Of a stretch of 64,000 nucleotides of DNA, positions 29,207 to 38,600 are shown piece after piece. The notes below the pieces were generated by a model. The model made no database searches and was not told where the DNA came from. It saw only the letters and a program-made list of their open reading frames with translations. The translations under genes were made by a program, and so were the position numbers. The first letter of the stretch is position 1. Every line of letters starts with the position of its first letter. The stretch is from Blastomussa wellsi (lineage: Eukaryota; Cnidaria; Anthozoa; Scleractinia; Plerogyridae), in contig OX393569.1 in the NCBI GenBank assembly GCA_947652115.1, forward strand, positions 6,109,066 through 6,173,065. Reading direction: 5' to 3'.

Positions 29207-29863
29207 ATGGTTGTGCTCACGATCAACGCTCCTTCCAACGACCACACAGTCAAGTTTGACCCGCCCATTCCGAAGCCAAACTATATCAGACTTCTGAACT
29301 GCTCGCTTCCAAATTCTTGGTTTAATCTGAAAAATGAGGGCAGAATTGATTTGAAATCAAAAAATAAATCCTTCAACCTTTTACCTGGCCATTTCACCCT
29401 GGAAAATTTGGCAAGAGAGATCCAAAATGCTCTTTCACCATATTCAAACACACTCAACACAGAAATCAACACACCTGTTGGCCAAATGATTATCGCCAAC
29501 ACACAGTTCGAGCACATTGAGCTTGATGAAAATTTGGCCTCTCTTCTTGGTATTTCAAAACGGATTCAATTCAGAACGTTTGTCAAAAAACTGAACTCCC
29601 CAACAACCTACTTCGTCCATTGTGACTTGATTGACCGAGAAGCAAATCTTTTCAATGGAAAACCGTCAAGCCTTTTGGCTTACTTTGACATAAAAGGAGA
29701 ATCTTACGAAAGAGTTTTTTACCAGGCAGGGCCACAGCAGGTGTTGCGTGACACGTCGACTGATGCTTATGTACACAGCTTGAACATTTCTGTTCAAGAT
29801 GTGAATGGTGAACTTTTCGATTTCAATGAGATGTCACTCACTTTCGAATTGGAGATTTCGTGA
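29207..29863 (+). CDS. Putative minor capsid (penton-like) protein 1
   Basis: This 218-residue, strand-rich protein starts MVVLTINAPSNDHTVKF and includes LPNSWFNLKN, GHFTLENLAREI, FVHCDLIDR and a C-terminal beta-type SLTFELEI. It is a clear paralog of 31322-31993, sharing the start MVVLTI, the LPNSW-x-NLKN motif, the GH-x3-ENL motif and the YFDIKG/FFDIKG motif. Its size and beta character fit a single jelly-roll vertex protein, but this is inferred from the element type. It is followed after 50 bp by a membrane protein gene. Confidence 0.75.
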   Translation: MVVLTINAPSNDHTVKFDPPIPKPNYIRLLNCSLPNSWFNLKNEGRIDLKSKNKSFNLLPGHFTLENLAREIQNALSPYSNTLNTEINTPVGQMIIANTQFEHIELDENLASLLGISKRIQFRTFVKKLNSPTTYFVHCDLIDREANLFNGKPSSLLAYFDIKGESYERVFYQAGPQQVLRDTSTDAYVHSLNISVQDVNGELFDFNEMSLTFELEIS

Positions 29864-29913
29864 TCTGACACGGAAAATTACAAGGAATTAAAAAAATATG
29901 TTTTTTATACAAA

Positions 29914-30579
29914 ATGTCAAACGTATTGCCGAGCGCTCCTCCACAAAGCGGATTATATCCAAACCTCTCTGCTGAAAATGCCGAGAATTTTCGGCTGACT
30001 GAAATAAGCCGAATTGAAAAAGAAATTGGTCACGAGGCTGAACACCGGAGGCTTGTACTGAAAAAATATAAAAAAGTCAGGAAAGTTATTCACCTTGCCG
30101 CCGTCAGCCTTGGCTCGCTGACAACGATGCTGTCAGCCGGTGCACTCGCGGCTTCTCTCACCGGTGTTGGAGCGATTGCTGCAATTCCTGTAGCCGCTGT
30201 GGCCGCTTTCTCCGGGGCTGTTGCAACTGGACTCACAGCCTTCAACAAAAAGCTTGAACAGAAAGTGTCAAAGCACACAAAAATTCATGCTTTGGCGATG
30301 TCAAAACACGACACGATAAACGGCCATGTGTCGAAAGCCCTTGACGACAACAGAATTTCTGACTCGGAGTTCAAAACTGTGACAAGCGAAATTCAGAAAT
30401 ACCGGCAACTGAAAGAGAATTTGCGCTCAAAATTCGCTGAAAAAAACACCGAAAATCCACCACAACCAGATCTGGAGACGATCAAGAACGAAGTTCGGCA
30501 AGAATTTCAGGAAAAACTGGCCAACCTCGCTGCAGATTCGAGGTTAGATTTGAGAGAAAAGGCACAACATTCTCTCTGA
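29914..30579 (+). CDS. Membrane protein with PSAP and YPNL motifs
   Basis: This 221-residue protein starts MSNVLPSAPPQSGLYPNLS. The first 18 residues contain PSAP (6-9), the class of motif bound by TSG101, and YPNL (15-18), the YPxL class bound by ALIX. A charged helix (about 30-58) precedes a long Ala/Gly-rich hydrophobic region (about 60-108, with LTGVGAIAAIPVAAVAAF) and a charged, probably coiled-coil C-terminal half. TTATAC lies three bases before the ATG. Together with the PPSY protein, it suggests the element may engage ESCRT-dependent membrane remodelling. The motifs are short, so function is inference. Confidence 0.85.
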   Translation: MSNVLPSAPPQSGLYPNLSAENAENFRLTEISRIEKEIGHEAEHRRLVLKKYKKVRKVIHLAAVSLGSLTTMLSAGALAASLTGVGAIAAIPVAAVAAFSGAVATGLTAFNKKLEQKVSKHTKIHALAMSKHDTINGHVSKALDDNRISDSEFKTVTSEIQKYRQLKENLRSKFAEKNTENPPQPDLETIKNEVRQEFQEKLANLAADSRLDLREKAQHSL

Positions 30580-30600
30580 GTGTGATAAAAAATAGATAAC

Positions 30601-30672
30601 GCGTTACTGTCACGCAGGCGTTACGTCACTTGGTCGCGTTACTGTCACGCGTGACGTTGCGTGACGGGTCAC
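30601..30672. promoter_or_regulatory. Cluster of TGACG/CGTCA sites with direct repeat
   Basis: GCGTTACTGTCACGC occurs exactly at 30601-30615 and again at 30636-30650, with GCGTTACGTCAC between them. GTGACGTT and GTGACGGG follow. TGACGT is the core of CREB/ATF sites. This reads as an enhancer or protein-binding array upstream of the structured stretch; that is inference. Confidence 0.5.
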
Positions 30673-30675
30673 AAG

Positions 30676-30900
30676 AAAGGGCAAAACCCCCGTCGGGGGG
30701 CGCTCGGTGGCTGTTCTTTGCCTAGCCCCGGCTAGGACTTTTCCCCGCTGGTGACAAGCCAGCTGTCAGTTCCGCATTTTACCTCTGGGAGCGAGGTTTG
30801 AAATCCCGAGGGATTTCTGAGCACTCCCCTGTTGCCAGTAGGGCCCAGGCGGGCTCACCCGAGGGTAATGTCCCACTGGAAGGACTTCCCCTATACCTGG
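30676..30900 (+). ncRNA. Candidate structured non-coding RNA
   Basis: Consecutive hairpins are visible: CCCCC-GTCG-GGGGG, CCTAGC-CCCG-GCTAGG, GCTGG...CCAGC, GGGAG...CTCCC enclosing GAAATCC-CGAG-GGATTTC, and CCAGT...ACTGG enclosing CGGG-CTCA-CCCG. A weak B-box-like GGTTTGAAATCC lies near 30794. There is no clear T-run terminator, so Pol III transcription is not shown. Strand is uncertain. Confidence 0.35.
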
Positions 30901-31321
30901 TAACTCACAATCTGCACATGCCTTTACAGGATTCAGAGAGTGGCCAACTCTCACCTCCCAGAGCATCACCAGATTTTGTGAGCTAACTAAACTATATTAC
31001 AGCTCGCATATTTATATCCATCCGTCTGGTATTTCTCATCCATGTGGTCGTCCTTTGCCAAAATTCACAATATTTTGGTGCGTACGCATGCGCTCTTTTC
31101 CTTTGAGAAGATGTCAGCAAATTAAAGGTTCGCTGAATAACATAATACGAGTTCACTGAACACACAAAACCGGCCAAATGATCACGCTATTTCACATGAT
31201 TTTCGTTATTTTTGAGGAATTTTCTTCACCCGTTTGGCTGAATGAAGTCAGACAGACAACTCAACAAGTTGTTGAGGCGATTCGTGAAGCAGAAAAAAAA
31301 TAAACTTGTCACAATCGGTGA

Positions 31322-31993
31322 CTAATCTATCCGCAAAACAAAATTTATTTTTTCCCCGCGGAAATCGAACAATTTTCCATTTTCGTCTTTAACCTCAAGC
31401 GTGACACTGTTTACATGTTGTCCAGTGCTTGCTTCACGGCGTCTGAAAATAGCATCATTTTTATAATAAACATTTTCAAAAGGATCCCCCTTTATATCAA
31501 AAAATGAAATCAACTTTGACCGTTTCCCGTTTTCCAGGTTGTTTTCAGAGTCAACCAAATCACAGTAAACAAAATATTTGTCTGGATAAGCAAACTTCTT
31601 GACAATAATATTTGGAAAATCAAAACTTGACTTTGGAAGCCCGAGAAAATTGACCATATGTTCATTAAATTCAAGAGTTTGAAATTGTTCTTTATTTATT
31701 TCCATTTGGCCCAAAGGTGAATCAAATCCAATCGGTAATTTTTCATCTGTTTTTTCAAACTTTTTATCAATTATTTTCTTCAGATTTTCTGCTGAATAGT
31801 GCCCAGGAGGAAATTCAATTTTAAAATCTGCTTTTCTATGTTTTTTAAAAATTATTTCACCTTTATTTTTCAAATTATACCACGAATTTGGAAGCGTGCA
31901 TGACAGCAATGAAACACTTTTCGCTTCTGGAATTGTTTGTTCAAAAAACACAGTGATCGGGTTCTTTGTCGCGGTTATTGTGAGCACAACCAT
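31322..31993 (-). CDS. Putative minor capsid (penton-like) protein 2
   Basis: This 223-residue paralog of 29207-29863 starts MVVLTITATKNPITVFFEQ and has LPNSWYNLKNKGEI, PPGHYSAENLKKI, FVYCDLVD and FFDIKGDPFENVYY. The pair is diverged, differing in the middle third, so both copies are probably kept for different roles, for example vertex base and attachment protein. ATATATC directly precedes the ATG at 31993. The function is inferred from context only. Confidence 0.75.
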   Translation of the reverse strand: MVVLTITATKNPITVFFEQTIPEAKSVSLLSCTLPNSWYNLKNKGEIIFKKHRKADFKIEFPPGHYSAENLKKIIDKKFEKTDEKLPIGFDSPLGQMEINKEQFQTLEFNEHMVNFLGLPKSSFDFPNIIVKKFAYPDKYFVYCDLVDSENNLENGKRSKLISFFDIKGDPFENVYYKNDAIFRRREASTGQHVNSVTLEVKDENGKLFDFRGEKINFVLRID

Positions 31994-32106
31994 GATATAT
32001 TTATTATGAATTTTTTTGAATTCAATTAAAAAATCTTGTGTTACACCGGTCGCTTCCGGTCAGATGACCTCATGTCTGAATTACTTTGACATCTGCGAAA
32101 CCCATT

Positions 32107-32418
32107 TCATTTTTTCTTGGTTGGGCGTTTTTTTAATTCACGACAAATCCAATCATGATCACATTCATAAATTCCCGTTTCAATGAAACTTCTTTCAAGA
32201 TGAAAATCAAATTCATTAATATCTGGAAAAATATTGTGATAAATTCCTTCACGTTCACGTGGGAAGCATAGTCCGTCAATACCACAATCAAAATGATCAA
32301 AACAAAACATCACTTTCACAAGCCTTTGACGTTTTTTGCAAAAAGGTGCATTTTTCAGATCATTCAACACATTCGCCATGCGCTTTTCCACATCGTTTGA
32401 ATAGTCAGCTGCGGCCAT
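32107..32418 (-). CDS. Right-terminal gene sharing PolB N terminus
   Basis: This 103-residue ORF has its ATG at 32418 inside the right TIR (the open frame starts at a GTG 24 bases earlier). Its first ten residues (MAAADYSNDV) are identical to those of PolB because both genes start within the repeats. The sequences diverge exactly at the TIR edge. The rest is Cys-containing (CFDHFDCGIDGLCF, ECDHDWICREL) and ends in a basic tail, RPTKKK. The Cys/His spacing suggests possible metal binding, but I recognise no family. The reading frame crosses the TIR boundary cleanly, which supports a real gene. Confidence 0.7.
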   Translation of the reverse strand: MAAADYSNDVEKRMANVLNDLKNAPFCKKRQRLVKVMFCFDHFDCGIDGLCFPREREGIYHNIFPDINEFDFHLERSFIETGIYECDHDWICRELKKRPTKKK

Positions 32419-32636
32419 GTTCGCGTATATGAATGCGCGCACATTTCTTCAAATGGAAAATAAATTCTGGCGCAAATTGTGTAAAAATGCCTGGAGCCTT
32501 GGTGTTGATACCACACAGAAGAAAACAAGGCTTTCTGGTCGCAAGAAGGGAAACCGATGCATACCCGGCGACAAGTTGGAGCCGGGTATGCATCGGTTAC
32601 CATTTTTGCGCCAGAAAGCCTACTTATATTGTGTGT
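32390..32636 (-). repeat. Right terminal inverted repeat
   Basis: This is identical to the left repeat in reverse complement over 247 bp, including the 18-bp hairpin arms and the TATAC-ATG start region. Confidence 0.95.
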
Positions 32637-32641
32637 TTATA
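32637..32641. repeat. Right target-site duplication
   Basis: TTATA directly follows the right inverted repeat, matching 16531-16535. Confidence 0.75.
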
Positions 32642-33142
32642 TTTTTCCAGCAAGCTTGAGATTCTTAGACTCTCGTTTTGAAAAACACAAGATTTTGCGA
32701 GTCATCTAAAATTTGCAGAGACTCATCATTTCATGCCTTTTACAATCCTCACCAAATGTCCCTACCAGGCTAGATTAGATGGATGGAAATTAACAAAGAA
32801 TTGCAGGTGTGGATGAGCAGCAGTACAACATTTAAAGGGACACAGACAGCTTTGGGACCACACTGACCTGGATGCTAGTTTTCTCACTTTGAGGTACACA
32901 ACGAGTACATCAAGAAATTCGCTTCAATCTCCCCAGTGGTTCACTCAATTTTCAATCGGTTTACTGAAAATTTGTTTTTGAGTGTGCTTTTGCTCATCCT
33001 ATGATATTATTTTATCATATTTGGTTAAAACAGTATGGGTCGCGATAAAGTGTGATATGCAAATTAGCTACGAAATGGTATCTGAAGCGCATGTGCACCA
33101 GCTGACTGTGTCTGAATAATAATTATTATTTAATAATAATAC

Positions 33143-35485
33143 CTGAACTCTGTCTTCCATCTTGTCTTCATACTCTCTAAGTTTTTCCTTTAGCCTGCTG
33201 ATTGTCACCTCTGTAACAAATTAAGAAAATTTAAGCAAACAACAAAATACAGTAGATGCCAACTCTTCTTAAAACTCTGTTACAATTATATTAATTTAAT
33301 AAAATATGATCAACATAAACAAAATATATTATACCTTGATTTTTCACCTCTGCAAATTCTGTGTTGTATTCTTCTAAGGTTTCCCTGAGTTGTTTATTTT
33401 CAATTTCATAATCCTGTCAGTGTGAACAAAATTACCATAATGTTACATGTAATACAACTGTATTTATTTAACATGTGATGAAAACGGAATTTCAATCAGT
33501 GATTTTTTACAAGTTAAAAAATTGCAGTTACTGTATTTTTATTTAATTTACTGGGAATCAGATCAATATTACATGTACCTGAAGTTTAGAAACTTTTTGC
33601 TGCTGAACAACAGCCATTTCAAGAACTAGTAATGGATCTGAAAGGTACAATCAAGTAAAAGATAATTAACAGTAGTGACACATTGCTAGGAGTTTTACAA
33701 CTTCTTTTCTTGTTACTGGCTTCATATTTAATACTTAATTATTCCTTTCAACAACATGTACAAGTAACTGTCAATGATCATGCGACAAGCACACATAAAT
33801 CAATTATTATTCACAAAACCTTACATTTCATGTTAATTTCATTTTATATAATTACAACTACAAAAAAGGAAATAAATCAGAGTAATAAAAATTTTATAAA
33901 CCATAATTATTTATAATGCAATAACCAGGCACATAATTACCTGGAACATCCACAAGTTTCTTGTAAATTGAAAGAAATGCTGTTTCTGATGCTTTACTTC
34001 TTTTGGAAAGAGAGTCAATCTGAAAGATTGAAAGAAGTGTTGGGTTATTCCAGAAGAAATCCACCCCTCCCCCCTTCTCCCCCATCCTGTTTCCCAGTCA
34101 GATAGCTAGAATGTTTAAACACGCTCCTGCCCAGCTTACCAGGACTGCTTGATCAACCCCTTTCCAACCCAGTATTCATAATGTTTTGTTGTTGTTGTTG
34201 TTGTTGTAACCAGACATTGGACAATGGCTGATCAAAATTTGCTAACATGTACATATAAAGAAAATAATACCAACTGTGGAACAACAAAAATTTCAGGACA
34301 ATTTTTTACACATTACAATTCAAATAATAATTCTATAATGCGACGTCCAACATCACTGTTGTTTCATCCGATCAAAATATTAAAATACATGAATATACTG
34401 ATCAAAATATACAAATATGAGTCTGATTGTGGGTGTTCCTTGGAAGCTATGGACTGGTGAGAGAGCTTTTTGCCATTCATCGGATGGGAGACGGGAGTAC
34501 AACAACAAATTTGCAAGCGGTAAAGATTGATAGTTATTTACACTGTGGATGTTATTAATCTGACAAGAAATTTATTAAGATTAATGTAAAACCCACGTTT
34601 CACCGGTTCACTTCTATAATGAGTGCAAACACGTGCCCGATCAATTTTTGCTTGTCTTCTGCTTCCACGGTCATAAAGGGGAAGGTTCAATCTATTTTTA
34701 GAACTTGAATACATATATTTCTTTGATCCAAATTTTTTGTAAGCAGGATTGTGTCTGACTACTGAGCCCAGTTTCATTGGCTAGGTTTGGTTAATGAAAC
34801 ATTTGATCAAATTTTGGTTCAAACGTTATCCAAGACGTAATATTTTTGACTACAATAAAAATAACCTCAGCTTGAAAACTCTTCAAAAGAGGTGCCATCT
34901 TTTTCCTGGTATCCTGAAAGAACAAAATAGAAACAAAAACAATTGTTTACACACATAAAAGAAATGACAGCTTCGTTTGCTCAAAAAAATTTATGCACTG
35001 CCTGCGGGTAGTTTTCACAGTTGTAATTTATTGTGAGGCATGTGTCATGACTATTAAAGATTTCCTTTTCTTATTTACATATCTGAATATCTCATGTGTT
35101 TCATATAATTATTATATAAATATTTATTCTAAATAAATTACTCTCGTTAAAAATGAGCTTACTTCAGGGGTATTCTTTTTAAAATCACGGCTAAGCTCGA
35201 CAAGTTTCTTCCTTGATGTATCTGATTCATCTTGGCGATCAGCAAGTTCTGCTGCAGTTGTATCTAACGATTTCTAGGAACAGGATCAAAACGAAAACAG
35301 CTCAATTTCCTTACAAATTCATAATACGAGCCATGGCATAAAATGTAGCACTGGCAAGTTTTCAGCAGCTACATAAAGCTCCCAGAACAATGAAGTAAAA
35401 GAAATTAACTCTACTTCCTTACCTGAAGATCTGGTAGGGAAAATTCCTTCCAAAAATTTCGCATCGACAAGAACGACGACGCCAT
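33143..35485 (-). CDS. CASP: CASP (CUX1 golgin isoform), 5' 7 exons
   Basis: These are the first seven coding exons of the same gene: 35423-35485 (ATG at 35485), 35163-35273, 34866-34913, 33941-34019, 33579-33637, 33335-33413 and 33143-33210. The translation starts [15 protein letters not shown] and continues with [63 protein letters not shown] and [12 protein letters not shown]. It is colinear with the N terminus of animal CASP, mostly predicted coiled coil. Phase is preserved into the next exon at 15882, across the 16 kb insertion. The intron is 17,260 bp, of which about 16.1 kb is the mobile element, so the ancestral intron was about 1.15 kb. The element's polymerase gene is antisense to CASP. 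Confidence 0.93.
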
Positions 35486-35650
35486 ATTTGTTTATCGCCA
35501 ACTCGGCGTCATGCGCACTGTGCACTGTGTAGGACGCCGGAACGTCCGAAAAATAAAACGAGCCGTCTGATTGGTTTATTGTTCTTTAAAGAAACTGACC
35601 AATCAAAATGCGTTTTGCATTCGTAACTTTATTCGCGGGAAGGAGAAAAT
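35486..35650. promoter_or_regulatory. Bidirectional promoter, CASP and RPAIN
   Basis: Only 165 bp separates the ATGs of two divergent genes. It holds ATTGG (35570-35574) and CCAAT (35599-35603) in inverted orientation, typical of NF-Y sites in bidirectional housekeeping promoters. No TATA box is evident at the expected place. Confidence 0.65.
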
Positions 35651-38600
35651 ATGGCGGCAATGGAAGACTGTTTTCCAAAAAGTCCAGATCCTATTTCTCG
35701 ACACCGCTCGCAGTACAAATGCAGCACCCCGCCCTGGAAAGAACAGTACAGAAAGGTAATACGGTCATCGAATGCCGGTCGTTTCGCCAACGTGCCAATT
35801 CGCCAATTTGCCCTCTTGTTGTTTTTCGTGTGACCCGTACTCTTCAGTAACGGAAAATGTCGGTTTCGTGCTATGTAGACCCATGTTCATACACGTAAAG
35901 CAACGCCTATTGTTGTGTTCCTTTTTCCATGAAGTGTTTCGGCATTTTTAGATAAGGTTCGAATTTTTCTGAGGATGCATGTTGAGTTCCACACATTTCT
36001 GAATGTATCCTCTGGACGTTTCTGGGTTACAGTCCCATAAATCGGACAAAATGCTTTTGCCCTGTAATGGGCTGCAAAAGCGAACCAAAATTTGCCATTT
36101 TCCGATGACAGAAATGTAAATGTCCGGACAATTTTTTTACACCTTGCAATTCAAATGCCAATGTTTTGTGTTTTCAGAAGAATATTGAGGAGTTCTAGAT
36201 CGGTAATATGACATCCGACATCAGGAATTTTTTGTCTGATCAGAATGGTGACTTGGAAGGATGCATCCTTTCACAGGAACCAAATATTTGCAGCCCTGGA
36301 GGGTAAAACCAGGATGCCATAATTATGCTTCTCAGATCTGCAGATGGTTTAGCTTTATCCTGGCATAACCAACCAATTGAAATAAAAAAAAATTGATCAA
36401 ACTCAATCAAACCCAATCGTTCGATTGTTTTGCAATTGGTTGGTAATCAAACATACTCAAACTAAAACATATTGGTGAGTTTGATTTCTAAACCAATTAA
36501 ACTTTCGATGCAATTAGTTCAAATTTGTTTTAGAAGAAAAACAAAACGGCGTGAAAACCATCATAAAATGGGGCGATTTATCTCTTATAACTTTATAACT
36601 ACTGGGTATGTAATCCCAAGATAAAAAGATTAATACAGTTTGAATAACTCAAGTCTTTATTGCTGACCATTGCTCTTAGAAATTCCAAATCAGTGATTAC
36701 AAAATAGCAAACTTGAGCAGCCAAGCAAACTACATGTAAATTTGCTTGAAACCAGATGAAACCACTTTAAAATCTCAAAGCATGTAGGCCAAGTAAAAAT
36801 TTGATTAATCTAAAGTTTGATTATGTAAATTAATGTTCAATTGTGTTCAACTGGCAAAAAGTTCAACTGGGAAACTGAGGGCCATAGGTTTGTTAGTTGA
36901 AAGACAATTACGTCCTACCCTTGTTAACAAAGTTGATTGATTGATTTAATATTTATTTATTTAATCCAAATTAAATGTGTTGTTTTATATTTTAATATTC
37001 CTGTTGCAGAGGTGTTTGGAAAGGCTTAAAAGTGGAAGGCAGAAATTTGTGGATAGATTTAGGCAAGAGCAAAAAATGGATGACTCTTTAGTGAAGGAAG
37101 TGATGAATGAGGAGTGGTTAAGACTGACTGAAGAGAACACAGAGCTTCCACCATGGCGTCCAACAAGAGAGTCTTGCACACCATTTGCTGGGGTGAGTAC
37201 TGCATGGCATTTGTTTATCAGTCATTGGGATACTGTCAACCCACAGGGGAGTACCCCATATTATAAAAGCTATTAATAATAATACTTTGTTCAGAACCAA
37301 TCCTGAAGCGGAGGACAGTTCTTAATAAAGTGGCCATCCACAGTACGCCTGGACAGCCATCTGACTAAAAGCCTGATGGAAATATATAGATACATATGGA
37401 TAATACTATAAAATATTCCTGTTGTCTTTTTCATTTAGATTGAACCAGATAGTCGTACAGATTCTTCACTTGACGAGGTTTTTTCAATAATGGATGAAAT
37501 ACAAAAGGAACTGATAAATGAAGGTCAGAATGGAAGAGCTTAAGTACATTTGTATTCTTTAGACTGAGTTAACTTGCACTTTTAGATTGGTTGCATGAAA
37601 TGGGTGATCATGCAGCATAACATTTTCGTAAAATTATGTTCCAGTAGAGCCAGGGTCATGGTGTTGTGTTTTTAGGCCAGATGCTTTACTCTCATAGAAC
37701 CTCTCGAGCTACTCAGGAGTAATTGAAACGTTTGGACAACCTGGCAGAATGCTAGTGAGAAAGCTATGATAGACAAGAGGATCCCATCCAGGGGGGAGTA
37801 ACACTACTCTTACGTGGACACAGATCTCCCTAAGCCCCAGCGCCTGGTGAAAATTGCCGTCTAGTCGTCCTGGCCATGCCGGCTACTCAGGTCCAAATTA
37901 AAAAAAATTTGGGAAGAGGGTTAAATTCACTGTGTGAAATTGTCACTTCCAGCGTGGTGATAAATTAAAAGACAAATCAGAGTCCAAAATTGCGACCGAT
38001 ACAGTCGCCAATTCGACTAAACTTTCATTTGTGGCGACTAAAAGTTCAGTTCAGGTGACTACATTTTTTTGTATTGGTGATGCATAATGGCCCTTTTCTC
38101 AGACATTGTGTCCCTATAGAAAATTGTATTGAAAGATATTTGCTTCTTAAGCAAAGAAGTGATTTCGTCCTGTTGCTTTGCTTCGAAAGTTTCTCTCTCA
38201 TCGTAAAACTTGGTAATTTAAAATTGCCCTATAATTCTTTGCAAAACTTATAATACGTCATGTATGCCTATGATCTGTGTCTCTTATAATACAATCTGGC
38301 AACTAAAACATTTTTTCCCTGATGGCTACTCCCTGTCCTTTTCCTTCTACTTCAAAATTTCAGGAGAACCCTGATGTTTGTTGTAACCACTTTCTAATGA
38401 TTACAGTTTACTTTTTTTGTTATCAGAGAGGAAGATCCTTTCTCAAGATAATGAAAATCTGATGTTTGAGGAAGCTCTCTTGTGTGCAGCTGTTAAAAGT
38501 CTCACAACAGATGACTTTGTCATGTGCCCAGTCTGCAAGAAGTCAGTATTTAAATATTAACTAGTAATAATCAAAGATTATGAGTGCGTTCGACGCCTTC

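Larger units (their letters stand above)
30580..31321. other. 742-bp non-coding region between convergent genes
   Basis: This is the longest non-coding stretch of the element, between two genes that point toward each other, so no protein-gene promoter is required here. The left 70 bp hold repeated TGACG/CGTCA sites, 30660-30960 is GC rich with many hairpins, and 30970-31321 is AT rich with no obvious structure. Candidate roles are a non-coding RNA gene, replication or packaging signal, or a captured SINE. Confidence 0.6.
16536..32636. mobile_element. Polinton/Maverick-type virus-like element
   Basis: This 16,101-bp unit is bounded by identical 247-bp inverted repeats and a short target-site duplication. 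It encodes protein-primed-type DNA polymerase B, a retroviral-type integrase, an A32/FtsK-like ATPase and a putative double jelly-roll capsid protein, the defining Polinton set. Two capsid-like paralogs and about ten small proteins complete it. All main ORFs are open and the repeats show no difference, so insertion appears recent or the ends have been homogenised. It sits in a CASP intron. Genes are tightly packed, commonly 12-45 bp apart, with no introns I can detect. Base composition is visibly richer in GC than the host flanks. No Ulp1/adenain-like protease was found. Confidence 0.95.

Noticed and set aside
30676..30780. HDV-like or group I ribozyme
   Set aside because: Hairpins are present, but I could not thread the conserved pairing or catalytic core of either class.
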